Below, in pieces: positions 1 through 6,090 of a stretch of DNA of 8,039 bases. The notes beneath the pieces are model-generated. The model did not search any database, was not told where the DNA came from, and was given only the letters and a program-made list of their open reading frames with translations. Position 1 is the first letter of the stretch, and every line of letters starts with the position of its first letter. The position numbers were made by a program, and so were the translations under genes. Source of the DNA: Candidatus Hermodarchaeota archaeon. GTDB taxonomy: Archaea; Asgardarchaeota; Hermodarchaeia; Hermodarchaeales; Hermodarchaeaceae. The stretch covers positions 1 through 8,039 of the forward strand of contig JAEOTD010000139.1 in the NCBI GenBank assembly GCA_016839995.1, read 5' to 3'.

Positions 1-1827
1 TACTCGCCAGCCTCTGAGTTCATAATATTCATCAAGCATTTGATCCAATTCTACAACTTGGCCTTTAGATGGGCCCTCAGGGGCTGGAGTTTGAGTTAAT
101 CGGCTAGGAAGAGAATCGTCTTTCCGGCGTATTCCTTCACGAACATTGAAACAACGATTTAGATTTACAATACGTTCGCCTATTGTTCGTAACTGCTTCT
201 CTGTAACCGTAATTCCGACAGTAACATCAAATGCTTTTACAATATCCTCATAGAAGAGGACTGGAGGTATTAGCGTTCCATATTTACAGACACCGAGTGA
301 CTCAACAACTGCACAAAAGTCCTCGTTTTCTTTCACCATAATCCCTTTGTATTTTGGATTAAGACGATCTCCAATTTCAGGAAGGTATTCTGTGCCATAG
401 CGAATTCCAATTTCTTCATCAAATCCCACTTCATCAAGTACTGGAAAGGCGTAGAGGTGATCGGCCCCTCGTGCCGCGGTGGCGGTGGCTAATCCCATGG
501 ATTTCTGTGCTCGTGGTTCTTGTCCGGCTATCTCTTGTTTCTTGCTATGCATAACAAATTTCTCAGAACCTCGTCCTATTCGTCGTGCTGCTCGATAACT
601 ACCCTCCGCGAGAATATCACCAAATCCTTCTCGCTTTGCTATCATGTGGATGAGTTTGATAATGGACTCGTGATTGCCCCAACTAAGATCGATTCCTCCA
701 GTATCTTCTGCAGTTATGAGACCTTCATCCCAGGCTTCCATTGCCCAGCTAATCGTTGCTCCCGTTGAAATTGTGTCCAGTCCATACAAGTTGCTAAGGT
801 GATGCCCATAGAGAATGGATTCTAGATTATCATTCCCACACCTGCTGCCCATGGAAGACTGGGTCTCGTATTCAGGAGATCCGCCACAATATGCGTATGG
901 ACCAGTCTTTACACGAGTGTAGCGTCCGCAACGTTGTAAACAGGCAAAGTCTGCTCGTGGTTTTACCAGATATTTCTGTTTGATGGCTTCACCACTGATT
1001 TTTTGATATTCTGCGAAAACACCGGACCGCATATTATAACTCGGAAGTCGCCCGATTTCTTGCATCAATTCGACCAAATTGGTTGTACCATACATAGCGC
1101 GGCTAGCAGTAAAAGGACTTGCCAGCATTTTCTCGTGCAACTTTTCGATAACATCTAAGTATCGATCAGGTTTTGCTATCGGGATATCTTGTCCCCCGCG
1201 CACTGCCACAGCTTTCAATTGCTTACTTCCAGCCACTGCACCAATTCCAGACCGTGCTGCTGCGCGGTCATAATCATTGATAATAGCTGCAAAGCGAACA
1301 AGATTTTCTCCTGCTTGTCCGATACAAGAAATTCGAAGATTCAAGTCATTGTGGATTTCTTTTAGCATCTCTTCTGTTTCAGTGGTGTTACGTCCCCACA
1401 AATCTTTAGCATCATTTAATCGAGCCGTCCCGTTGTCAATAAATAGATACTTGGGCTTTTTCGAGCGTCCTGTTACAATTATGGTATCGAATCCAGCAAA
1501 TTTCAATTCGGGTCCCCAATGACCAGCTGAATGTGCTTCACCAAAGATACCGGTCAGAGGAGATTTTGCTGCTACCACATATCGGGCTGCTTGTGGCCAT
1601 AGGGTTCCAGTAAAGGGGCCGGTCGCCCAGATTAGAATATTATCGGGGCCAAGTGGATCAGTTTTAGGTCCAACTCGATCATACATAATGCGAGAAGCAA
1701 ATCCCTGTCCTCCTAAGTACATGAGGGCGTATTCTTTGTCAATTGGAACCGGCTTACATGTGCCCTTTGTCATATCCACATGCAAATGTTGTCCTGCATA
1801 CCCGCCAAGTTTTGTTTTCTTTGTCAT
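1..1827 (-). CDS. aor: Aldehyde ferredoxin oxidoreductase family protein (tungsten/molybdopterin enzyme), 3' end cut by window edge
   Basis: I read 609 uninterrupted codons from ATG 1827 down to base 1; the family usually has about 600-620 residues, so only a short C-terminal tail is missing. The N-terminal pterin-binding domain (about residues 5-210) shows family motifs such as GPFTGT (70s), KSPLTG and RSGIGAVAGSKQLKA (about 203-217). The C-terminal domains show EYET (319-322), LDTIS..G (350-356), EPRA (437-440), RGADHL (453-458) and the fourth cluster cysteine in SLGVCKYG (C514). The usual CxxCxxxC motif reads D293-x2-C296-x3-C300, so the first ligand is Asp. Known family members oxidise aldehydes, or run related two-electron reactions, in the cytoplasm with ferredoxin; the substrate cannot be read here. 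An AGGGTG site lies 7 nt before the ATG, which overlaps the upstream ferredoxin stop (TAATG). Family assignment is very sure; subfamily is not. Confidence 0.95.
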   Translation of the reverse strand, partial: MTKKTKLGGYAGQHLHVDMTKGTCKPVPIDKEYALMYLGGQGFASRIMYDRVGPKTDPLGPDNILIWATGPFTGTLWPQAARYVVAAKSPLTGIFGEAHSAGHWGPELKFAGFDTIIVTGRSKKPKYLFIDNGTARLNDAKDLWGRNTTETEEMLKEIHNDLNLRISCIGQAGENLVRFAAIINDYDRAAARSGIGAVAGSKQLKAVAVRGGQDIPIAKPDRYLDVIEKLHEKMLASPFTASRAMYGTTNLVELMQEIGRLPSYNMRSGVFAEYQKISGEAIKQKYLVKPRADFACLQRCGRYTRVKTGPYAYCGGSPEYETQSSMGSRCGNDNLESILYGHHLSNLYGLDTISTGATISWAMEAWDEGLITAEDTGGIDLSWGNHESIIKLIHMIAKREGFGDILAEGSYRAARRIGRGSEKFVMHSKKQEIAGQEPRAQKSMGLATATAARGADHLYAFPVLDEVGFDEEIGIRYGTEYLPEIGDRLNPKYKGIMVKENEDFCAVVESLGVCKYGTLIPPVLFYEDIVKAFDVTVGITVTEKQLRTIGERIVNLNRCFNVREGIRRKDDSLPSRLTQTPAPEGPSKGQVVELDQMLDEYYELRGWRV

Positions 1828-2324
1828 TAAGTTTCACCCTTCTCCGATTCTTCTTCCACACGTAGTTCATCGAGGAGATTCCCGCATTCGTGTTGAATCA
1901 TCTTCTGTTGTTTTAACGTGGCTAATTCCTCGTTGGTTAAAACTTGCAGAGTCTCAACGGGGCAATATTTTGTACAAAACCCACATGCTACACATTTGAT
2001 TGCTTTCTGCGTATCAGGGTGCAAAAATATGGCTCCAAAGGGACACGCTTCAACACACGCTCCACAACCCCTACACTTTTTCGAATCGACAATAACAATA
2101 CCCTTACGATTTTTCCTTAACGCTTCTTCAGGGCACGCTTCGATGCACCAAGCTTGGTCGCAATTCCTACACGCGATTACAACATCTAAACCAGGATCAA
2201 CTCGACGTACTCGGTTTCTAGACTTCTTCGGGTTGATGGTCTTTTCCCAGTGTAAACTGCAAATTGCTTCGCAAATCCGACAACCTACACATATTGTAGG
2301 ATCCGCATAGAGAAATTGTCGCAT
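1827..2324 (-). CDS. Four-[4Fe-4S]-cluster ferredoxin subunit, probable electron-transfer partner of the AOR
   Basis: A protein of about 165 residues with sixteen cysteines in four cluster motifs: C12/15/18/22, C52/55/60/64, C84/87/90/94 and C111/114/117/121 (numbering from ATG 2324). The second motif has the longer C-x2-C-x4-C-x3-C spacing typical of HycB/DmsB-type four-cluster subunits. The last 40 residues are charged and hold no cluster motif. No twin-arginine signal or membrane segment is visible, so it should be cytoplasmic. It sits directly upstream of the AOR gene with a TAATG overlap, as in known heteromeric AOR-family enzymes, so it likely wires the AOR active site to another electron carrier. 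TTG 2330, ATG 2327 and ATG 2324 are all possible starts; AGGTG (2336-2332) is 7 nt from ATG 2324, the same spacing as at the AOR gene, so I prefer 2324. Confidence 0.92.
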   Translation of the reverse strand: MRQFLYADPTICVGCRICEAICSLHWEKTINPKKSRNRVRRVDPGLDVVIACRNCDQAWCIEACPEEALRKNRKGIVIVDSKKCRGCGACVEACPFGAIFLHPDTQKAIKCVACGFCTKYCPVETLQVLTNEELATLKQQKMIQHECGNLLDELRVEEESEKGET

Positions 2325-2331
2325 CATCAAA

Positions 2332-2336
2332 CACCT
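2332..2336 (-). promoter_or_regulatory. Ribosome binding site of the ferredoxin gene
   Basis: The minus strand reads AGGTG here, which matches the archaeal anti-Shine-Dalgarno sequence. It is 7 nt from ATG 2324 and 4 nt from ATG 2327, so it decides among three consecutive in-frame start codons in favour of 2324. Confidence 0.6.
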
Positions 2337-2344
2337 TTTCTAAT

Positions 2345-2389
2345 TCAACACATTTCTGGTGTTGACTTGTGTAAAACTTTGTTGTCAAC
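2345..2389. promoter_or_regulatory. Overlapping inverted repeats in the divergent spacer, candidate operator
   Basis: TCAACAC (2345-2351) and GTGTTGA (2359-2365) form a perfect 7-bp inverted repeat with a 7-nt gap. GTTGAC (2361-2366) pairs in turn with GTCAAC (2384-2389). The result is three TGTTGA-like half sites between the AOR operon and the HAD-kinase gene. A weak TATA-like stretch for the minus strand (TTTTACA, about 2374-2380) lies inside, which would place the AOR-operon transcript start near 2350, within the repeats. Regulation of the AOR operon by a dimeric regulator is inference. Confidence 0.4.
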
Positions 2390-2433
2390 CTAGGAAAAAC
2401 ATGAAATTCGCGCTTATTGAGCTATTAATAAAA

Positions 2434-2439
2434 GGAGAG
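2434..2439 (+). promoter_or_regulatory. Ribosome binding site of the HAD-kinase fusion gene
   Basis: GGAGAG lies 10 nt before GTG 2450 and 19 nt before ATG 2459, so it supports the GTG. The surrounding AT-rich runs (CTTATTGA at about 2413-2420, CTATTAATAAAA at about 2422-2433) could each be a TATA element, and I cannot choose between them. Confidence 0.5.
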
Positions 2440-2449
2440 ACAAAAGTTA

Positions 2450-3748
2450 GTGGATTGTATGGTCAAATTCGGACGCCGTAAACTCATCGCCTTTGATGTG
2501 GATGGGACGATAATCAATGGATTCTGGTTATCCCGAGTTATGGCGCGACTTGGCTTACTTAGGGCCTTTGTTTTTGGAGTGTTAGGGGTTCTATATGAGG
2601 CTCGGATAATGGAAGTAGCTTCCTTTATGCGATACTCCTATAGGTTGCTTCGTGGGGCTCCAAGGGATTGGCTCATTCGTATGACGGATCAAGTTTACTT
2701 ACATCGGGGGGTGCAAAAAGCCTTCAAAATCCTCCGAGACCAAAATCACATCATTGTATTACTCAGTTCCGGAATACCAGATTTTGCCGTCGCACGACTT
2801 GCCAAGAATTTAGGTGCACACTTTGCTAGTGGAATACGTGTCGAATTGGAAGACAATCGCCTCACCGGTCATATCGCTGCACTAGACTGTCGAGGGCAAA
2901 CCAAAGTTGACGCAATTCAAGAAATAATTGATACACACCAACTCACCGAATATGAAACGGTTGCTGTCGCCAACGATCGAAACAATGTTCCTCTTTTTGA
3001 ATTCGCTCAGCTCGCTATAGGTTTTCGTCCTGATCAAGTCGCTAGACGATATGTTCGGGTTGTAGTAACGACACCCGATTTGCGCGCGCTCATACCCTAT
3101 ATTACTTCGCCTTCTGTTCAAGTAAACGTTCCTCGAAGGCTTGGGCAGGAGATATTACGTCAGCTCTTGCACGCTAGTGCAGTGCTTATTCCCCTTCTGT
3201 GGTCATGGGATTCCTCTTGGCATTTGCCAATATACTCGTTTATCGGAGGTCTAACACTCCTCTTCATTCTATCCGAGGTTCTGAGAAGTTATGGAATTCA
3301 AATTCCGTTGATATCCAAAATGGTGTTGGCTGCTGGACGAGAAGACGAGATCGACAGCTACGTTCTCTCTCCACTTTATTTCGCGGCAGGTGTCACAGTT
3401 CCTCTACTACTCTTCGGAACTCTCCTTCAACTCACCCATATTGCCGCAGCTTGTATAATCGCGTTTCTAATTGGGGACGCATTTTCCACAATAGGTGGTA
3501 TCTTTCTGGGTCGACACCATTATCCTTTCAATCCCCAAAAAACCATTGAAGGCACCTTGATTGGTTTCTCACTTGCCTTTCTAGTTCTCCTACTAATTGT
3601 CTCTCCAATAGCAGCTCTATTTGCAGCTCTTATTGCCGCTATTATCGAGCTTCTTCCTCTCCGATTGGATGATAATCTAGCTGTTCCATTGATAACAGCA
3701 ACAATTTTGACATTAATCCAATTTTTAGGAATATACTATTTCATCTGA
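2450..3748 (+). CDS. HAD-family phosphatase fused to a membrane dolichol/phytol-kinase-like domain
   Basis: The 432-residue protein has two parts. Residues 10-210 form a HAD-IB (SerB-like) phosphatase: nucleophile motif DVDGT (D16, D18), motif II S106/S107, motif III K152, and a motif IV region ANDRNNVPLF (174-183) that keeps D176 but lacks the usual second Asp. Residues 228-432 form a polytopic membrane domain of about six to seven helices resembling CTP-dependent dolichol/phytol kinases: H241, SEVLR (275-279), IGDAFSTIGG (341-350, with D343) and QKTIEGT (363-369, with K364 and E367). Such kinases phosphorylate polyprenols or lipid alcohols at the membrane. A combined phosphatase/kinase role in polyprenyl phosphate turnover is inference. 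GGAGAG at 2434-2439 is 10 nt before GTG 2450, favouring that start; ATG 2459 is the alternative. No partner gene is close by. Confidence 0.87.
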   Translation: MDCMVKFGRRKLIAFDVDGTIINGFWLSRVMARLGLLRAFVFGVLGVLYEARIMEVASFMRYSYRLLRGAPRDWLIRMTDQVYLHRGVQKAFKILRDQNHIIVLLSSGIPDFAVARLAKNLGAHFASGIRVELEDNRLTGHIAALDCRGQTKVDAIQEIIDTHQLTEYETVAVANDRNNVPLFEFAQLAIGFRPDQVARRYVRVVVTTPDLRALIPYITSPSVQVNVPRRLGQEILRQLLHASAVLIPLLWSWDSSWHLPIYSFIGGLTLLFILSEVLRSYGIQIPLISKMVLAAGREDEIDSYVLSPLYFAAGVTVPLLLFGTLLQLTHIAAACIIAFLIGDAFSTIGGIFLGRHHYPFNPQKTIEGTLIGFSLAFLVLLLIVSPIAALFAALIAAIIELLPLRLDDNLAVPLITATILTLIQFLGIYYFI

Positions 3749-3773
3749 ATCGTTGAGAGCCCGATACCCCGAC

Positions 3774-3781
3774 TTTATAAG
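3774..3781 (+). promoter_or_regulatory. TATA box of the zinc-ribbon coiled-coil gene
   Basis: TTTATAAG is a near-consensus archaeal TATA box in the 75-nt spacer after the HAD-kinase stop. A start about 26 nt downstream (near 3803) would give a leader of about 20 nt that contains AGGG at 3811-3814, 9 nt before ATG 3824. The agreement of these spacings supports the box and argues that this gene is transcribed separately from the one upstream. Confidence 0.6.
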
Positions 3782-3823
3782 TTCGTTCCTGCTCTTTCAA
3801 AGTAGTTGATAGGGCTGAGCAAA

Positions 3824-4729
3824 ATGTCGAGCCAACCATGCCCTGAATGTGGTCGGAAACTAAAGCCTAACGCTAAGTTTTGTTCATACTGTGGTGTCTC
3901 TCTCAATACACGACAAAAGGGAGGTGCAACTGTTCAACCTCAACAGGCAGGTGAAGCTCCTTCTATGAAAATTGAGTCTGTTGAGGAAGTTGAAGCAATG
4001 CCTCCCAGTGTTGAAACCGCTTTGATAATGCGAGGCAAACTCGAAAGACTTAGATCTCAAAGGGCAGCACTAGATGAGGAGCAGGAAACCATCAAGGTAA
4101 AGCAGCTTGTGGGCGAGTTGTCTGAAAAAGAAGCAACTGCTCAATCTGAAAAATTACAAACTCGATTAGATCCAATACTCAAAGAAACAGAGGATTTGGA
4201 AAAGAAAGCCACTACACCACTTGAACAATTGCAACAGAAAAAACATGTTCAAGAAGGGCGACTTCAACGATTAGAAGAGCTTAGAAAATCTGGCGAAGTT
4301 GATGATGCAATTTACCAACGCCTTTCCAGTGAATATGGCACCAAACTTGCTGAGTTTAATCAGCAACTTGAAAGTGAAATCTCACAAGCCAACAAATGGT
4401 TATCAAACCTTGAGGATAACAAACAACAATTAGAGTTTGACAAAGAAACATTACAAGTTCGGGCACGTATTGATGAAGTTTCAAAACGTGATGTGAACAA
4501 ACGACTCAAAACCATTGATTCCGAACTCAATAAACTAACAAGCATCATCGCAGGACTTCGTGCCACCTTAGGAACCGCAGCTTCTCCACCAAGAGCTTCC
4601 GTCAAGAAATCAGTTCGAAGTAAAAAGAAATCCGGAAAAACACCTCCTTCAAATTGCCCCCATTGTTCATCGAAAATTACCCCCGGTAATAAGTGGTGCT
4701 ATTCCTGTGGTCGACTGCTTCAAGGCTAG
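3824..4729 (+). CDS. Coiled-coil protein with a zinc ribbon at each end
   Basis: The 301-residue protein starts with a four-cysteine zinc ribbon (C6, C9, C20, C23) and ends with a second one (C278, C281, C292, C295). Between them, about residues 65-248 are rich in Glu, Lys, Gln and Leu and look like long coiled-coil helices. A short SHOCT-like stretch (about 148-175, RLEELRKSGEV then an acidic helix) interrupts the coil, and a basic Ser/Lys linker (about 255-272) precedes the second ribbon. No signal peptide or membrane helix is seen, so it is probably cytoplasmic. The family is not recognised by name; dimerising scaffold proteins with zinc-ribbon ends are common in archaea, and a structural or nucleic-acid-binding role is inference. 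An upstream TTG at 3806 is possible, but promoter and AGGG spacing favour ATG 3824. The stop overlaps that of the convergent gene. Confidence 0.85.
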   Translation: MSSQPCPECGRKLKPNAKFCSYCGVSLNTRQKGGATVQPQQAGEAPSMKIESVEEVEAMPPSVETALIMRGKLERLRSQRAALDEEQETIKVKQLVGELSEKEATAQSEKLQTRLDPILKETEDLEKKATTPLEQLQQKKHVQEGRLQRLEELRKSGEVDDAIYQRLSSEYGTKLAEFNQQLESEISQANKWLSNLEDNKQQLEFDKETLQVRARIDEVSKRDVNKRLKTIDSELNKLTSIIAGLRATLGTAASPPRASVKKSVRSKKKSGKTPPSNCPHCSSKITPGNKWCYSCGRLLQG

Positions 4730-5241
4730 AGAAACTGAAACTGAACTACTTCATGGCCTCCCATGACATCTCCTTTTTGAGCCCAGACAAAAAGCAACGG
4801 ACCTCGGATTTCAAACATCATAGGAGTTTCAACATCAAGGATTTTTGTGTTGGGTGGAAAAAGGTATAGAACCTCAATATCATATTCAGCAGGTTCTTCT
4901 TCAACATCACTTGCTAAAACGTTCTCTTCCGCTAATGTGTTCCCTTGGAACTGAATGACCCATTGAAAGTAGGCGATTTCAGGCGTTCCACGTAATCCAA
5001 TGTCCACATGAACAATTTTCTGTTCAACACGGCTCCCGTTAATGTACACCTTTTCTGCAGCCAGGAATTCTGCCATATTTGAATGAATCTTCTCCAGTTC
5101 ACTTTGAAGTGCCGCCTCGTCTTCTAGAATTTTTTCGTACATTCTATCCGAATCACGATAATCATAATTGATTACCTGATACACTTCCATATTTGATGAA
5201 ACTGAGAACACTGAGGAGGCAAATAGTGGCTGAACAGTCAT
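4726..5241 (-). CDS. Hypothetical protein, family not recognised
   Basis: The 171-residue protein has no signal peptide, membrane helix or cysteine cluster. Residues 28-66 look helical and charged (DRMYEKILEDEAAL onward). Residues 67-171 alternate hydrophobic and polar residues as in a beta-rich domain, with VYINGSRVEQ (65-74), VDIGLRG (79-85), the acidic turn EEEPAEYD (114-121), YLFPPN (126-131) and VWAQKGDVMGGHEVVQF (152-168) as the most family-like patches. I cannot give a function. ATG 5241 fits a shared promoter at 5279-5286 and a weak GAGAAG 9 nt upstream; Met18 is an alternative start, and the first 17 residues look least conserved in character. It converges on the zinc-ribbon gene, with both stop codons inside CTAG 4726-4729, and diverges from thymidylate kinase. 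Confidence 0.75.
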   Translation of the reverse strand: MTVQPLFASSVFSVSSNMEVYQVINYDYRDSDRMYEKILEDEAALQSELEKIHSNMAEFLAAEKVYINGSRVEQKIVHVDIGLRGTPEIAYFQWVIQFQGNTLAEENVLASDVEEEPAEYDIEVLYLFPPNTKILDVETPMMFEIRGPLLFVWAQKGDVMGGHEVVQFQFL

Positions 5242-5278
5242 AGATATGAACTTCTCATTACCCCTTTTTATTTGATAA

Positions 5279-5286
5279 GTTATAAC
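5279..5286. promoter_or_regulatory. Palindromic TATA box, possibly shared by divergent genes
   Basis: GTTATAAC is a perfect palindrome in the 77-nt spacer between the hypothetical gene (minus) and thymidylate kinase (plus). Counting 26 nt from its centre gives transcript starts near 5308 on plus (11 nt before ATG 5319) and near 5256 on minus (15 nt before ATG 5241). Both fits are reasonable, so one box could drive both genes. No good ribosome site is seen before the kinase. Confidence 0.45.
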
Positions 5287-5318
5287 TCATTGAAGACGAA
5301 ATATCCACACAAACCATT

Positions 5319-5933
5319 ATGAGCGTACTCAAAATGCAACAGGGGCTCTTCATTGCACTTGAAGGAATTGATGGCAGTGGTACAACTACACACACCAAAT
5401 TAGTGAGTAAATGGCTCAGAAAAAAAGGATTAGACGTTGTCGAAACCCACGAGCCCACCAGTGAGAGAATCGGACGTTTAATTCGCGAAATATTGCGAGA
5501 CACCACGGTATCACCCGCTATCGATGCCCTGCTCTTTGCTGCTGATCGAATTGATAATACCCTCAATAAAATACAACCCGCTCTGGACAAAGGTCAGATT
5601 GTAATCAGCGATCGCTACGTGGAATCCTCTTTTGCGTATCAGTGCTCTTCAGGGCTTGACCGCGAATGGGTGCAAAATCTGAACCGTTATGCTATAACAC
5701 CCCACGTTACGTTTCTTCTTGATATTTCACCAAAAATTGCTTTGGCTCGAAAAAGACGTCCTAAACCAAAGGAAAAATTCGAGCATGTAGCATTTCTGGA
5801 GAAGGTCAGACAAGTCTTCCTTGAAAGGGCACATGAAAATGGGTTTACGGTGATTAACGCTAAAGGATCAATCAAAGAAGTGCAGAACCAGATTCGGGTT
5901 TGTATCGAGGAGATACTCGCAACTCTTAAGTAA
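5319..5933 (+). CDS. tmk: Thymidylate kinase (dTMP kinase) with altered Walker A motif
   Basis: This enzyme phosphorylates dTMP to dTDP with ATP in dTTP synthesis, in the cytoplasm. The 204 residues match the usual length. Visible motifs are FIALEGIDGSG (11-21), HEPTSERIGRLIR (44-56; the HEPT form of the dTMPK EP motif), ISDRYVESSFAYQ (96-108, the DRY motif) and a basic lid (about 141-154, ARKRRPKPKEKF). The P-loop reads GIDGSGTTT (16-24), so Thr22 sits where the catalytic Walker A lysine normally is. Several lysines and arginines in the lid might compensate, as lid arginines help catalysis in some dTMP kinases; that is inference. ATG 5334 (giving MQQGLFIALEG) is an equally family-like start, but promoter spacing slightly favours 5319. 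A T-run follows the stop. Confidence 0.92.
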   Translation: MSVLKMQQGLFIALEGIDGSGTTTHTKLVSKWLRKKGLDVVETHEPTSERIGRLIREILRDTTVSPAIDALLFAADRIDNTLNKIQPALDKGQIVISDRYVESSFAYQCSSGLDREWVQNLNRYAITPHVTFLLDISPKIALARKRRPKPKEKFEHVAFLEKVRQVFLERAHENGFTVINAKGSIKEVQNQIRVCIEEILATLK

Positions 5934-5943
5934 CGCCCAATCC

Positions 5944-5949
5944 TTTTTT
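5944..5949 (+). terminator. Oligo-T terminator after thymidylate kinase
   Basis: Six T residues follow the tmk stop by 10 nt. Archaeal RNA polymerase commonly terminates on such runs without needing a hairpin. A GC stem-loop lies further on (6010-6026). Confidence 0.4.
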
Positions 5950-5953
5950 CCAC

Positions 5954-6027
5954 TGGCGGCAATGAAGAGGAAACCTGATCTCACTGATAACAAGATGAAG
6001 TGAACGACGGGCGGACTAGAGCCGCCA
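5954..6027. repeat. Competing GC-rich inverted repeats between tmk and the Roadblock gene
   Basis: TGGCGGC (5954-5960) is the exact reverse complement of GCCGCCA (6021-6027). GGCGG (6010-6014) can instead pair with CCGCC (6022-6026) around a 7-nt loop, so two exclusive stems share the same right arm. They lie in the 157-nt spacer between convergent genes and may simply help end transcription; no other gene is visible in this spacer. Confidence 0.4.
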
Positions 6028-6090
6028 CCTTTCTACACCTCTTTAACAATTATCAACCAGAATTATGCAGAGCCCACGGAATTCGATGAT

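Noticed and set aside
1079..2310. Several plus-strand frames across the AOR and ferredoxin genes
   Set aside because: They are antisense to two confidently assigned genes and contain no domain-like sequence.
5382..5384. Thr22 of thymidylate kinase as a sequencing error
   Set aside because: Lys to Thr could be one base (AAA to ACA), but the next residues (TTH) also keep a continuous frame, and I recall the GTTT form in other Tmk sequences; kept as a real variant.
5934..6090. A C/D-box guide RNA in the tmk-Roadblock spacer (ATGA and CTGA-like words)
   Set aside because: The box sequences are degenerate and the gap between them (about 5977-5995) is too short for guide regions.
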